A DNA stretch of 64,000 nucleotides from Okapia johnstoni. Its lineage: Eukaryota > Chordata > Mammalia > Artiodactyla > Giraffidae. Of the stretch, positions 1-12,894 are shown in pieces; position 1 is the first letter of the stretch; each line of letters starts with the position of its first letter. Location of the stretch: positions 92,248,397-92,312,396 of the forward strand of contig CM044305.1 in NCBI GenBank assembly GCA_024291935.2, written 5' to 3'. The notes under the pieces were generated by a model. That model made no database searches and had not been told where the DNA came from. It saw nothing but the letters and a program-made list of their open reading frames with translations. A program made the translations under genes and the position numbers.

Positions 1-2625
1 TCATAGTCAACAAAAGAGTCTGAAACGCAGTATTTGGATGCAATCTCAAAAATGACAGAATGATCTCTGTTCGTTTCCAAGGCAAAACATTCAATATCAC
101 AGTAATTCAAGTCTATGCTCCAACCGTAACGCTGAAGAAGCTTAAGTTGAACAGTTCTATGAAGACCTACAAGACCTTTTAGAACTAATACCCAAAAAAG
201 ATGTCCTTTTCATTATAGGGGACTGGAGTGCAAAAGTAGGAAGTCAAGAAACACCTGGAGTAACAGGCAAATTTGGCCTTGGAGTCCAGAATGAAGCAGG
301 GCAAAGGCTAATTGAGTTCTGCCAAGAGAATTCACTGATCATAGCAAACACCCTCTTCCAACAACACAAGAGAAGACTCTACACATGGACCTCACCAAAT
401 GGTCAATACTGAAATCAGATTGATTATATTCTTTGCAGCCAAAGATGGAGAAGCTCTATACAATCAGCAAAAACAAGACCGGGAGCTGACTGTGGCTTGG
501 ATCATGAACTCGTTATTGCCAAATTCAGACTGAAATTGAAGCAAGTGGAGAAAACCACTAGACCATTCAGGTATGACCTAAATCAAATCCCTTATGACTA
601 TACAGTGGAGGTGAGAAATAGATTTAAGGAACTAGATCTGATAGAGTGCCTGATGAACTATGGGTGGAAGTTTGTGATATTGTACAGGAGACAAGAATCA
701 AGACCATCCCCAAGAAAAAGAAATGCAAAAAAGCGAAATGGCTGTCTGAGGAGGCCTTACAAATAGCTGTGAAAAGAAGGTAAGTGAAAAGCAAAGGAGA
801 AAAGGAAAGATATACCCATTTGAATGCAGAATTCCAAAGAATAGCAAGGAGAGATAAGAAAGCCTTCCTCAGGGATCAATGCAAACAAATAGAGGAAAAC
901 AATAGACTGGGAAAGACTAGAGATCTCTTAAAGGAAATTAGAGATACCAAGGGAACGTTTCATGCAAAATGGGCTCAATAAAGGACAGAAATGGTAGGGA
1001 CCTAACAGAAGCAGAAGATATTAAGAAGAGGTGGCAAGAATACACAGAAGAACTGTACAAAAAAGATCTTCATGACCCAGATCATCACGATGGTGTGATC
1101 ACTCACCTAGAGCCAGACATCCTAGAATGTGAAGTCAAGTGGGCCTTAGGAAGCATCACTATGAACAAAGCTAGCGGAGGTGATGGAATTCCAGTTGAGC
1201 TGTTTCAAATCCTGAAAGATGATGCTGTGAAAGTGCTGCACTCAATATGCCAGCAAATATGGAAAACTCAGAAGTGGCCATAAGACTGGAAAAGGTCAGT
1301 TTTCGTTCCAATCCCAAAGAAAGGCAATGCCAAAAAATGCTCAAACTACCACACAATTGCACTCATCTCACACACTAGTAAAGTAATGCTTAAAATTCTC
1401 CAAGCCAAGCTTCAGCAATACATGAATTGTGAACTTCCAGATGTTCAAGCTGGTTTTGGAAAAGGCAGAGGAACCAGAGATCAAATTGCCAACATCCACA
1501 GGATCATCGAAAAAGCAAGAGAGTTCCAGAAAAACATCTGCTTTATTGACTATGCCAAAGCCTTTGACTGTGTGGATCACAATAAACTGTGGAAAATTCT
1601 GAAAGATATGGGCATACTAGACCACCTGACCTGCTTCTTGAGAAATCTGTATGCAGGTCAAGAAGCAACAGTTAGGACTGGACATGGAACAACAGACTGG
1701 TTCAAAATTGGGAAATGAGTACGTCAAGGCTGTATACTGTCATTCTGCTTATTTGACTTATATGCAGAATACATCATAAGAAATGCTGGGCTGGATGAAG
1801 CACAAGCTGGAATCAAGATTGCCAGGAGAAATATCAATAACCTCAGATATGCAGATGACACCACCCTTATGGCAGAAAGTGAAGAAGAACTAAAGAGCCT
1901 CTTGATGAAAGTGAAAGAGGAGAGTGAAAAATCTGCTGAAAACTCAACATTCAAAAAACTAAGATCACAGCATGTGGTCCCATCACTTCATGGCAAATAG
2001 ATGGGGAAACGATGGAAATGGTGACAGACTATTTCGGGGGGCTCCAAAATCACTGCAGATGGTGACTGTAGCCATGAAATTAAAAGTCGCTTTCTCCTTG
2101 CAAGAAAAGCTATGACCAAACTAGACAGCATATTAAAAAGCAGAGACATTACTTTGCTGACAAAGGTCCATCTAGTCAAAGCTATGGTTTTTCCAGGAGT
2201 CAAGTATGGATGTGAGAGTTGGACCATAAAGAAAGCTGAGCACCGAAGAATTGATGCTTTTGAACTATGGTGTTGGAGAAGACTCTTGAGAGTCCCTTGG
2301 ACTGCAAGGAGATTAGACCAGTCCACCCTAATGGAAATCAGTCCTGAATATTCTTTGGAAGGACTGATGCTGAAGCTAAAGCTCCAATCCTTTGGCCACC
2401 TGATGTGAAGAATTGACTCACTGGAAAAGACCCTGATGCTGGGAAAGATTGAAAGCAGGAGGAGAAAGGGATGACAGAGGATGAGATGGTTGAATGCCAT
2501 CACCGACTTGATAGACATGAGTTTGAGCAAGCTCCGGGAGTTGGTGATGGACAGGGAAGCCTGGTGTGCTGCAGTCCATGGGGTCGCAAAGAGTCCGACA
2601 TGACTGAGCAACTGAACTGAACTGA
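1..2625 (+). mobile_element. BovB (RTE-clade LINE), 5'-truncated and broken
   Basis: The window opens inside the endonuclease part of a BovB ORF. Reverse transcriptase follows, with a Y-A-D-D active site at 1848-1859, then the BovB 3' tail ending in repeated gaactgaactgaa just before 2625. Open frames at 497-766, 784-981, 969-1283, 1386-1718 and 2112-2408 are pieces of the one ORF, separated by stops and frameshifts, for example a TGA at about 410. It cannot make an intact protein. Members of this family mobilise the Bov-tA and Bov-A SINEs seen throughout the window. Confidence 0.93.
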
Positions 2626-3560
2626 ATTTTAAAACATTTTAATTACCCCAAAAAGAAACCCTGTGCCTCCCCATTACTCCCTCCCCCAAGCTGCAACAAC
2701 CACGAATCAACTCCCTGCATCTATATATTTACCTGTTCTGGATATTTCATATGAATAAAATTACACACAGAGAAGGCAATGGCACCCCACTCCAGTATTC
2801 TTGCCTGGAAAATCCCATGGATGGAGGAGCCTGGTAGGCTGCAATGCATGGGGTCGCGAAGAGTCGGACACGGACTTCACTTTCACTTTTCACTTACATG
2901 CTTTGGAGAAGGAAATGGCAACCCACTCCAGTGTTCTTGCCTAGAGAATCCCAGGGACGGGGGAGCCTGGTGGGCTGCCGTCTATGGTGTCACACAGAGT
3001 GGGACACGATTGAAGCAACTTAGCAGCAGCAGCAGCAGAATCACACAATATGTGGTCTTTTGTGCTGGTTTCTCTCATTTAAGTGCTATGTTTTCTAGGT
3101 TCATCAAATGTATCAGCCCTTCATCCCTCATTATGGTTGAATAATATTCTAATACATGGATATACCATATTTGGTTATTCATCACTTCCTGGACTTTTGA
3201 GTTTTCTGCTCTTTGGGGTAATTATGAATAGTGCTGCTATAAGCATTCATGTACAAGCTTTTGTGAGGATGTATATTTTCAATTCTCTTGAGTACATACC
3301 TAGGAGTGAAATTGCTGGTTGTGTCGTATGGTATTATTAACTCTATGCTTAACTTTTTGAGGAACTGCCAGACTGTTTTTCACAGTAGCTGCACCATTTT
3401 ACTAGCAATATATGAGGACTCTAATTTCTCCACATTGTCACCAATACTTGTCATTGTCTGCTTTAAATTTTTATACATTATTCATGCATTCAGCAAAATC
3501 ATTAAATTTATTATTTCTAATTATTTGTAGATTTATTGGAATTTTCTATATGCTGTCAGA
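2626..3560 (-). mobile_element. Old L1 (L1M-type) 3' region, split by a SINE
   Basis: Antisense to the familiar mammalian L1 3' region: the stretch around 3130-3450 carries wording such as gtgctgctataagcattcat, taggagtgaaattgctggtt and gaactgccagactgtttttc. The element is interrupted by the Bov-A2 SINE at 2771-3038 and resumes after it. Frames at 3083-3618 are read-through of this repeat. Confidence 0.7.
2771..3038 (+). mobile_element. Bov-A2 SINE
   Basis: Two related Bov-A units lie in tandem: agaaggcaatggcacc, then cactttcacttttcac, then gagaaggaaatggcaaccc. The element ends in a short AGC repeat. It sits inside the older minus-strand L1. Flanks attacacacag and aatcacacaat look like a degraded target duplication. 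Confidence 0.9.
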
Positions 3561-4500
3561 CCTTCAAATAGTGGGTTTTATTTCACTTATCTTAATACCC
3601 TTTATTTCCTTTTATTGACTAGTTGTGCTAAGACCTCCAAGACATTGTGAACAAAAATGGTGCTGCTAGATAACTCTGTCCAGTTTGTGACCTCAGAAGA
3701 AAAGATTTGGTATTTAACCTTTAAATATTATTTTGTTGTAGTTTTTTTCTAGATATACTTTCTTGTTTTTAATGAACTTACTGTCAAATAATTACAAAAT
3801 TCTTATACATAGTTATATATGTGTATATGTACATAGATGCTTATATATAAATGATGCATATGATTATATGATGTATTATATATATATTATGATGCATATG
3901 ATTTGGAAAATACATATTATATATATATTTACAGGTAGATAGGGAAAGAGAAAAAGCTAATGCAATAAAGAACACAGGAGTTTCTTGAATTATTCTTGAA
4001 ACTTTTCTGAAATTTAAAGTGACTATATATAAAGAGGACAAAAAGAAATATATATATACATGTATGTATGCATTTTCCATAATGATACTTAATGTTTCCA
4101 ATTTTCAGGGACTACAAATATGGATGCTGCTTATGGTCCAGAAGGTTGTTCACTTCTGAAGTGCCCCTTACCAAGCTAGTAACTGAGGCTGCACTTCAGC
4201 CCCATGCTATTTCACCAAGCCAAACAATGGAACTTACTATGAGTTGCTTTTTTTAAGCAGAAAAATACCATCTGGTTGCTGCACTGTGCACACATAAGAT
4301 TGCTTTCACCACAAGGGGACACCTTTTATTAATGTAGACAATGGTTCTATACAGCTTAAGAGTGTTCCTAGTCATAACACACTTTTTTTTTAATGCTTCG
4401 GGCAACATCTTTATCGGAATTTCTTGTTTGTAGGGTATGTATGTCAAATTTTATAAGGCATTGCCACATTCATCTCCAATTTTGTTGTACTGTCAAAAGC
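3561..4500. other. AT-rich stretch, no gene recognised
   Basis: AT-rich with TA-rich simple sequence at about 3810-3925 and 4020-4065. The open frames are short and of low complexity. No splice, promoter or family signal was recognised. Confidence 0.5.
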
Positions 4501-4510
4501 AGTATATGAG

Positions 4511-4737
4511 GACTTTCCTGGTGGTCCAGTGGTTAAGAATCTGCCTGCCAATGCAGGGAACATGGGTTCTACCCCTCACCTGGGAAGATCCCACATACTG
4601 CAAGTCAACTAAGCGCATGTGCCACAACTACCAAGCCAGCACACTCTAGGGCCCATGTTCTGCAACAAGAGAAGCCACGACAACAAGAAGCCGGCACACA
4701 GCAACCCAGCACAGCCAAATAAAATTTTAAGAAAAGA
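4511..4737 (+). mobile_element. CHR-type tRNA-derived SINE
   Basis: Begins with a tRNA-like head (gactttcctggtggtccagt, then a gggttc B-box-like motif) and ends cagcccagcacagccaaataaaa-like with an A-rich tail. It is bounded by a perfect 10-base target duplication, agtatatgag, at 4501-4510 and 4738-4747, so the ends are exact. Confidence 0.88.
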
Positions 4738-4747
4738 AGTATATGAG

Positions 4748-6140
4748 AATTCTCATTTCCCCATGTCACTTCAACACTTAATATTGTCATTATTTTTACT
4801 ATTACCAACATAATAGTTTTGAAATGGGATTCCATGTTGTTCTATTTAATAATAGTTAGCTATTGCTACAATAATGCTGGGCTTATAGTCTGTTTTCCTT
4901 GCTCATGTGCTATGAGCTATTTGGGGCTATTCTGCTTCAGGATGCAGTTAGGATGGGCTTGGCTCTAGGATGCAAACTGTGTTCAGATCTGCTCCATGTG
5001 AATAACTATGTAGCTCAAACACTGGGACCAGCAGCTACCTGGGTCAAGCTCTTCTCAAGACAATCATAGGAGTGCAAGAAGACTAGCAAAACCACACAAG
5101 CATATTGAAATCCTCTAGGCACTTAATGTCTACTCATATCTCACTGATGAGAGCAAGTGCATGGCCAAGCCTAAATTTAGAGGAACAGGTGTGTATACTC
5201 CATCCCAAAGGTGGGGGGGTAGTGAGGAGTGAGTATCTGCACAAAATTTATTCAATGTATTACAATTTCTTTTAACCGCACTGAAACCCTTTTACACAGT
5301 CTTCATTTAATTTTCCCTCACTGCTACATTTGTGTGTAGCATCTATTTCTTGTCAGGACCCTGATTAAGATTATATCACTCTCACAAATTTCTATGGATT
5401 TTCCAGTTTTCAGAGATACATATTAACCCCTCCCAAAGCCTCCTAGATGATTCCTTCCTGATATCGCCTTGGCCAAAATCTAATCCAGATCCACTTCCCA
5501 TTTTAGTGCAGCTTTCTTCCTTTCCTTTTGTGTAGGAGTCCTCCACAAAAGTCCCTACTCCATCTATGGCATCAACCCTTTCCCACTTCTTGTGATCCAT
5601 ACTAACCACCTAGTTCTTCATGTCTACATAACCTGTGTGTATGTGTGTATTCATATGTAAGCCTTTGGGGGGGCTAATGTATATTTAACAAAAAAGGGGA
5701 TTACATTAGGCAATTTTTGACACATTGTATCTAGAAATCTTGCAACAATCTCTCCAAAGCAGCTGGCATAAATGTATCTTATCCCTTTTAAGTGCTGAAT
5801 TATGTTCTGTCATACTGATCCCATTCCTTTCTTGACGAGTGAAGTGGATGATGTAATGCACTGCCCATATCCCACTTTTATGATTGAGGCACTCATGCCC
5901 CCAGATGCTAGGAATATAGGCTGATGAGAGTCATAGCTGAATCACCCTCTAGGAATTGCTATGGGTTGAAGGGAGCTGTCTTGCCCAGGGTACACTACTT
6001 CCTCCAGGTAAGACCACATCCAATGACTGGTCAGTGTTGAGGCACAAAGACCTGGTCTCATCTTCTCCATTCATAAATTTTCTGAATGGCCATCCTAGCT
6101 TTAGATATCCCTGTAGGATAAGCTGAGGCCTCTATTGCAA
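4748..6140. other. No gene recognised; unclassified sequence
   Basis: Moderate AT content with a few G runs and short TG repeats (5630-5655). Positions 5436-5505 resemble 7544-7613 (see findings), which suggests an unclassified interspersed repeat. The minus-strand frame at 5382-5609 covers that repeat and matches no family I know. Confidence 0.5.
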
Positions 6141-6347
6141 CTGTGCATGCTCAGTTGTGTCCCACTCTTTGCGACCCCATGGACTGTAGCATGCCAGGCT
6201 CCTCTGTGCATGAGATTTTCCAGGCAAGAATACTAGAGTGGATTGCCATGCCCTCCTCCAGGGGATCTTCCTGACCCAGGGATCAAATTTGTGTCTCCTG
6301 CATTGCTGGCAGATTCTTTACCACTGTGTCACTGGGGAAGCCCTTGG
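6141..6347 (-). mobile_element. Bov-tA SINE
   Basis: Reverse complement of the standard Bov-tA: gaccccatggactgtagc, caggcaagaatactagagtg, tcctgacccagggatcaaa and the inverted tRNA head ctggggaagccc at the right end. Confidence 0.9.
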
Positions 6348-6445
6348 AACTGTATAGCTCTTCAAATTCTCCCTTTATGCAAACCTTCATTCCCTTACAA
6401 GTGGTTTTGAGATGTTTCTGGGGGAACTTACAAGTATAATATTTA

Positions 6446-6515
6446 GTTGGCCAGAAAGTTCATTTGGGTTTTTCTGTAACATCTTAGGGAAACTCAAAAT
6501 TTTTGGCCTATCCAA
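6446..6515. mobile_element. Short mariner-type MITE
   Basis: A 70-base element whose left end (gttggccagaaagttcattt) is an imperfect inverted copy of its right end (aatttttggcctatccaa). It is bounded by TA on both sides (6444-6445 and 6516-6517), as expected for Tc1/mariner insertion. It resembles the small palindromic mariner derivatives common in ruminants. Confidence 0.7.
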
Positions 6516-6517
6516 TA

Positions 6518-7830
6518 TTTGGTTCTAGAAGCGGTCCTAAGAAGCAGATTATGAAGTAGGATTTTGGAGCACAAGTACCTGCAAGCTGGCTAGAAATGGG
6601 GACTATATCACTGGTGGTAAGTGATGTGCTGATAACCCTTGTGATGTGGTCATGGTGCAGTGGTCAAAAATTTCGCTAGTGGTAAACTGATATTGGACAC
6701 TAATGGAAATAGATTTCCTGGAATGTGCAATATCTCTGGAGTTTGAGTGGTTCAGAATAAGTGGTAATTATTAATATAAAGACTGTGAAAATAGATGATT
6801 GTTACATAAGGCTAGTGATGAACTGCAGAAAGACAACAAAAGGTGAAGGGTGATTAAACAGCAATTTAAGACAAAGTTGAAAGTCGGATGATTTAGATGC
6901 AGAAGGAAGAGAAGTCAAAGGATTGGCCTGTGATCTTTAGTCTTTTTTGTCCTGAAATCATGGACCAGTTTTGCTTTCTACCACATATTAAGCCAACCCA
7001 TGCATGAACTAAGCTCAGTCTTTTCCTTACCTCCTTCATGTATTCTGGAAAAATAACTCAAAATAAAAATCAGGGAGAGATGATTCTACTGCCTTTTAAC
7101 ATCACATGAGTGTTGCCCTATAAGCCCATCTCTGATCATTGACTATTAGGAAATTAAAGTTTCCCAGCCATAGATGAAGTAGCAGAGGCTTTTTTCGGCA
7201 CTCATGATTTAATAGGTTAGCATGAAGAGAAACAGTAAAGAGCAACGTTTTTTGCTTTTCTTCACATTGGAGAAAGGTATGATTTTATTTTCCTGCATGA
7301 TCTCAACCAGGTTTCCACCTAGATTTAACAAGAGCAGTTCTGCACTCCCTTCTCCTCCACTTAACAATCAAAGCTCCATAAATGTAAATGCTTTATCTGA
7401 ACCACCTCTCATTCTGCTAGCTTCCTCAGTAATAGATTAAATAAAACTTTGACGGATGTTCACCAACAAATGTGTGGGATTCATGATTTGTAAAAATTAG
7501 CTATTATGCTTTCAAAAGCAGCCTTTTGGAAAAGAGAAAGTCTTTCCCCAAAGTCTCCTAGCTGATTTCTTCCTGATATCTCCTTGGCCAAAATCAAATC
7601 CAGATCCATTTCCCAAGGAAGGGCCATGGAACTGACTGGTTTGGAAGAGTCAGCATCCAGGATCACCAGTGGGGTCTCCATCACCAGGACCACCACAGGG
7701 CTATCTTTTTTGCTGGATAATACAAGACGCCACATCAGCCACAGAATGGCAGGGGACATACCTTCTGAGCAAGTCATGGACCCCACTTACTGGACTGGGG
7801 AGGTCACAGTGCCATATTCATTGAGACTCG
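6518..7830. other. Region downstream of RTL8, no gene recognised
   Basis: Mixed sequence lying 3' of the minus-strand RTL8 transcript. It contains the 7544-7613 copy of a segment also seen at 5436-5505. Frames at 7222-7440 (+) and 7481-7786 (-) show no recognisable domain and are treated as chance. Confidence 0.5.
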
Positions 7831-7855
7831 ATTTCTTTTTGAACACCGTCTGACA

Positions 7856-7861
7856 TTTATT
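7856..7861 (-). promoter_or_regulatory. Poly(A) signal of RTL8
   Basis: TTTATT on the plus strand reads AATAAA on the minus strand, about 800 bases downstream of the RTL8 stop codon. That fits a single-exon transcript with a 3' UTR of about 0.8 kb ending near 7835-7840. Confidence 0.7.
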
Positions 7862-8099
7862 GAAAATAAGGGGAAAAAAAAGTTTGTCCAGGTAGTGTAG
7901 AAGAGCTGGGCAGAGTGCAGGGGTTACTGTGTTGAACAAAAGGCACACATCAGAAAGACAGCTGCACATTCAGAAGAGAATTGGATTCTGGGTGAAACCA
8001 ACAGGTCCACAGGAGACAATGAGTGACTCGGTTTGGTTGCCAGGCAGCCCTGGGACCTGGTGGTCACACCCAGTAGGAACAGAAGATGTCACTGGGAGT

Positions 8100-9530
<1,431 letters not shown>

Positions 9531-9535
9531 TTTGC

Positions 9536-9602
9536 TTTTTGTAAAGTTCATGGGGTTCTGGGAAGTATACTGGGGTGGTTTGTCATTCCCTCATCCAGTG
9601 GA
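9536..9602 (+). mobile_element. BovB/Bov-A fragment
   Basis: gtaaagttcatggggttctg, then tggtttgtcattccctc and catccagtggaccacg, match part of the BovB/ART2-type sequence. It abuts the Bov-tA that follows. A 9-base direct repeat, tagactttg (about 9526 and 9832), may mark the outer ends of the composite insertion. Confidence 0.6.
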
Positions 9603-9604
9603 CC

Positions 9605-9825
9605 ACGTTTGGTGGCTCACGTGGGAAAAAAAATCTGCCTGCAATGCGGGAGAGAAACGTTCGATCCCTGGGTTGGGAAGATCCCATGTAGAAGGAAATG
9701 GCAACCGACTCCAGTATTCTTGCCTTATTCTTGCCTCGAGAATTTCAAGGACAGAAGAGCATGGCAAGCTACAGTCCATGGGGTCGCAAAGAGTTGGACA
9801 CGACTGGGCGACTGAACAACAACAG
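9605..9825 (+). mobile_element. Bov-tA SINE
   Basis: tRNA head ggtggctcacg, then ctgcctgcaatgcgggag, ttcgatccctgggttgggaa, gaaggaaatggcaacc and the tail ccatggggtcgcaaagagtt ending in an AAC repeat. A short internal duplication of attcttgcct is present at about 9716-9735. Confidence 0.9.
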
Positions 9826-9927
9826 CAACCTAGACTTTGTGCTGTAGGGCCCACAGCACGTGAAGAAGAACACAGTTCCTGTTCTTGGAGTTGAACAGCC
9901 TTTCCTTTTCAACCCATCTTGTCCAAT

Positions 9928-10041
9928 CACTCCAGTATTCTTGCCTGGAGAATCCTATGGATTGAGGAGCCTGTCATGCTACAGTCCAAAGGGTTTCAAA
10001 GAGTCAGACACAACTGAAGCAACTTAGCTAGCTAGCTAGCG
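9928..10041 (+). mobile_element. Bov-A SINE fragment
   Basis: cactccagtattcttgcctg through gtcagacacaactgaagc, ending in a short tagc repeat at 10026-10041 in place of the usual AGC tail. Confidence 0.85.
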
Positions 10042-10379
10042 AGCCCCTCTGTTCTAGCGTATCCTTTGCCCACCCACGTTCGGACCAGGACACCACTTGG
10101 GTGCAGTTCTTTGAACACATTTTCTTACTTATCCATGCATCTCTCAGCTGGAGAAGTATCGCACCGCTGGTTGTAGGTGTGGTTGCTTTTCACCACACCA
10201 AATATTAGTCAACATAGGTCAGAGTAGCATATTCAAGGAGTAATGTACCATGACCAGTCAATGTGAAGAGGGTCAAATGATACAAAATCTCTTAATCTGA
10301 TATATTAAAAGACCAAAAGAAGTTTATCAGTATAGAAACCAAAAGACAAAAGAGGTGTTGGATGCTTTCCAAATATGAT

Positions 10380-10760
10380 GGTATACATTTCCATACATGA
10401 GAAAAAGGGGAAAAAGTAACTAAGACATTAACCAATTGAAAGAGGGAAAACTAACCATTACAGGTTATATCTGAATTCATTTGTATGGCTGAGTACAAAA
10501 TTAATATATATTCCATACACACTTTCATATAATTCAGTAAATAATCAATTAAAATAGATAATACTGTTAATGACTCAATTCAGAAAAGCAATTCAAAAGA
10601 AATAGTGCCTAGGAATAGACTTGAAAAATCCTAAAAGCCAAGTAAAGAACATTTTGAAATGTGAAAGGGAAGATATAAAAGAATACTCAAGCAAACACAA
10701 ATGCAAACTCAGGTCTGAAATAGGATGGCACAACATCTTAAAGATGCTAATTTTCCCTGT
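10380..10760 (+). mobile_element. L1 ORF2 3'-end fragment
   Basis: Recognised from the order of L1 ORF2 phrases: agtgcctaggaatagacttg, aaagggaagatataaaagaa, gatggcacaacatctta. It is decayed, with no long frame left. The stretch to its left (10042-10379) is AT-rich and may be more of the same element. Confidence 0.55.
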
Positions 10761-11810
10761 GTGAGGAAATAGAGGAGGTGTGGACTTGTGTGCTGCCTCA
10801 TACCAACAAGGTGACAGCAAATTTGTCTCCACGTGCTTGAGTTGCAACAGGGCTTGGTGATCTCATGATCTTCAAGTGTAAAATCTCCTGTGGACCAGGC
10901 TATTCCAGAATTATCCACAAGTAAAAAAATTCAAATTATATGAAACACTAGTTTTGTGACACTGGACATCAGGCAGCCACAGTAATATTCCTAAGTGTGA
11001 AAAAATACTTAAAGTGAACCCTAGTATTGCCTCAGTTTATAGTCAGGAGCAAACATCCAACTTGCCTGTTTGTTTATGAGTGTGCATTGGCTTGTTTGTT
11101 TACTCTTGCTGATCCCAAGTGGAAAGAAGATGTGAAAAGTCCTCCAAGACTCCCAAAGTTTTCTCTTGATTTTTGTCCTGTAGATCTTAACTTTCTATTG
11201 AGGATGTTTAACATCCCCTTCCATTATATCTCTTTCCCCATACCTGGGCTCTCTCCATCCAGAGTGGGCACTTCTTTTGCCACGAGTCCCCCTGGGGGAG
11301 TTAAGAGTGGGAAGGTGAACCAGCCCCAAGCTCTCCCTGGTCTGTGGATGATGACAGCTCAGAGAACCTCCAATAGCTGAGGGAAGACAACACACACTTG
11401 GCTGAGCAGGGGTGGATCCAGTCATCCAAGCCACATCTGAATGATGACAAAGATTCATTCCGGATTCCCAGCATATGCTCGGGAAGGCCATCTGTTGCCA
11501 CCTGTGGCTGTCCTAGGCTGAAATGGAGTCAAGTTGGTAACAATACCCCAAATGTCACTGACCATCTGCTCATCGAACTCATTTCCTTAAAAGCTGCTCA
11601 CCACCCAAAATAGCATTTCTGAAAATCTCTAGAGAGAGGTATACACACTGAAATGGAGCAGGACCCTATAGTCCTTTCCCCCGACTCCATGTCTTCTACC
11701 TACCTTTTGTCTTTAGAAAAACTTTAGTCAAAGAATAAATTTAATCAGAGAAGTGAGAAAGTGTAAAAGCAAAGGAAAATAGTCTAAAAGGACAAAATAA
11801 TATTAATTTA
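10761..11810. other. No gene recognised
   Basis: Mixed sequence. About 95 bases (11249-11345) resemble the reverse complement of 20724-20825, which suggests a shared old repeat. The frames here (11027-11380 and 11195-11491) have no domain signature. Confidence 0.45.
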
Positions 11811-11814
11811 GTCA

Positions 11815-12290
11815 AAAGCCAAGGACCTTTATTTCATCCTCAAGGATTATAGAGAATATTCTGAGCCATATCCTTTGAACTGTCTTGTAGATATACTGAA
11901 ACCCCAACCAGGTTAAAGAAGTTAAGTACACGATGACAAAACTGCTACCATGACATAAGCTGCCTAGATTCTGAGAGCTGGTCTCAAAGATATGGGAATA
12001 AACTGACTCTGGAACTGACAATAAAGTTGAAGCTAATCAGACCACCGCATGACCAATTTCACGATTACTGTTAGAGCTGATTGTGCTATTTCTGCATGTA
12101 GCCCCATCTGTCTGCCTATACATCCCTGAAACTCTTGCCCACTGATTATCAGTGGTGGGGAGTGCCCCACCCCTCTCTGTTGCCAGCCTCTGAAATAAAA
12201 CAAACTCCTTTCCACCAACCTTGCCTCTTTATTGCCCTCAGAGCAGTGAGCAGTCGGACCCCACTTTTGATAACAACACCATGGAGACAG
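11815..12290 (+). mobile_element. Possible old ERV1-type LTR
   Basis: A unit with gaccaatttcacg, then ctctgttgccagcctctgaa with AATAAA at about 12192, then gcctctttattgccctca and gagcagtgagcagtcggac, ending near ttttgataacaaca. This layout is typical of gammaretrovirus-like LTRs. No matching partner or target duplication was found, so the call is tentative. Confidence 0.35.
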
Positions 12291-12659
12291 TATACGGGTT
12301 GGAGGTGCAGTGACCATAACTGAGTGGGGGTGTCTCACACACTTATTCTTTAACACAGAGTTTAATAATAGGGTTATAAATAAAGTTCCAAGTGCTATGG
12401 GAGGCCAGGGGAGCTTCTCTGATCTCTGCATGCTGAGGAACCGCTCAGGCAGGACATGACATGTTATACCTACCTTGGGGCCCTCTAGACTGGATGACAG
12501 GAACTGAGTTGTGGATACCTACAGCCTAAGATCTTCATAAAATCCCAGGGAGAACCCGTGCCTACTCACCCAGTGGGCACATTTTCAATCAGGACAGACC
12601 ACAGAGGTCTTGCTCTCTTTTTCCCTGGAAGAAGATTTTAAGGTGTATAATGTAAACAT

Positions 12660-12894
12660 TCCTTTGCTGTTGTTGTCATGTAGTCTTTAAGTGGTTTCCA
12701 ACTCTTTTGCAACCCCATGGACTGTGTAGCCTGCCAGTCTCCTCTGTCCATGGGATTCTCCAGGCAAGAATACTGGAGCGGGTTGCCATTTCCTTCTCCA
12801 GGGGATCTTCCCGACCCAGGGATCGAACCCACGTCTCCAGCATCTCCTGCATTGGCAGGAGGATTCTTTACCACGGAGCTACCTGCAAAGCCCA
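12660..12894 (-). mobile_element. Bov-tA SINE
   Basis: ttgctgttgttgtcatgtag followed by accccatggactgtgtagcc, tggagcgggttgccatttcc, tcccgacccagggatcgaac and tgcaaagccc. It is nearly full length. Frames at 12638-12943 are SINE read-through. Confidence 0.92.

Noticed and set aside
1988..2611. 207-codon minus-strand frame
   Set aside because: It is the antisense shadow of the BovB 3' end. The same frame recurs at other BovB tails (for example 25925 and 54659).
4511..4737. Possible functional tRNA gene
   Set aside because: Only the SINE head resembles a tRNA. The A-rich tail and target duplication show a retroposed SINE. The same applies to the Bov-tA and CHR heads elsewhere.
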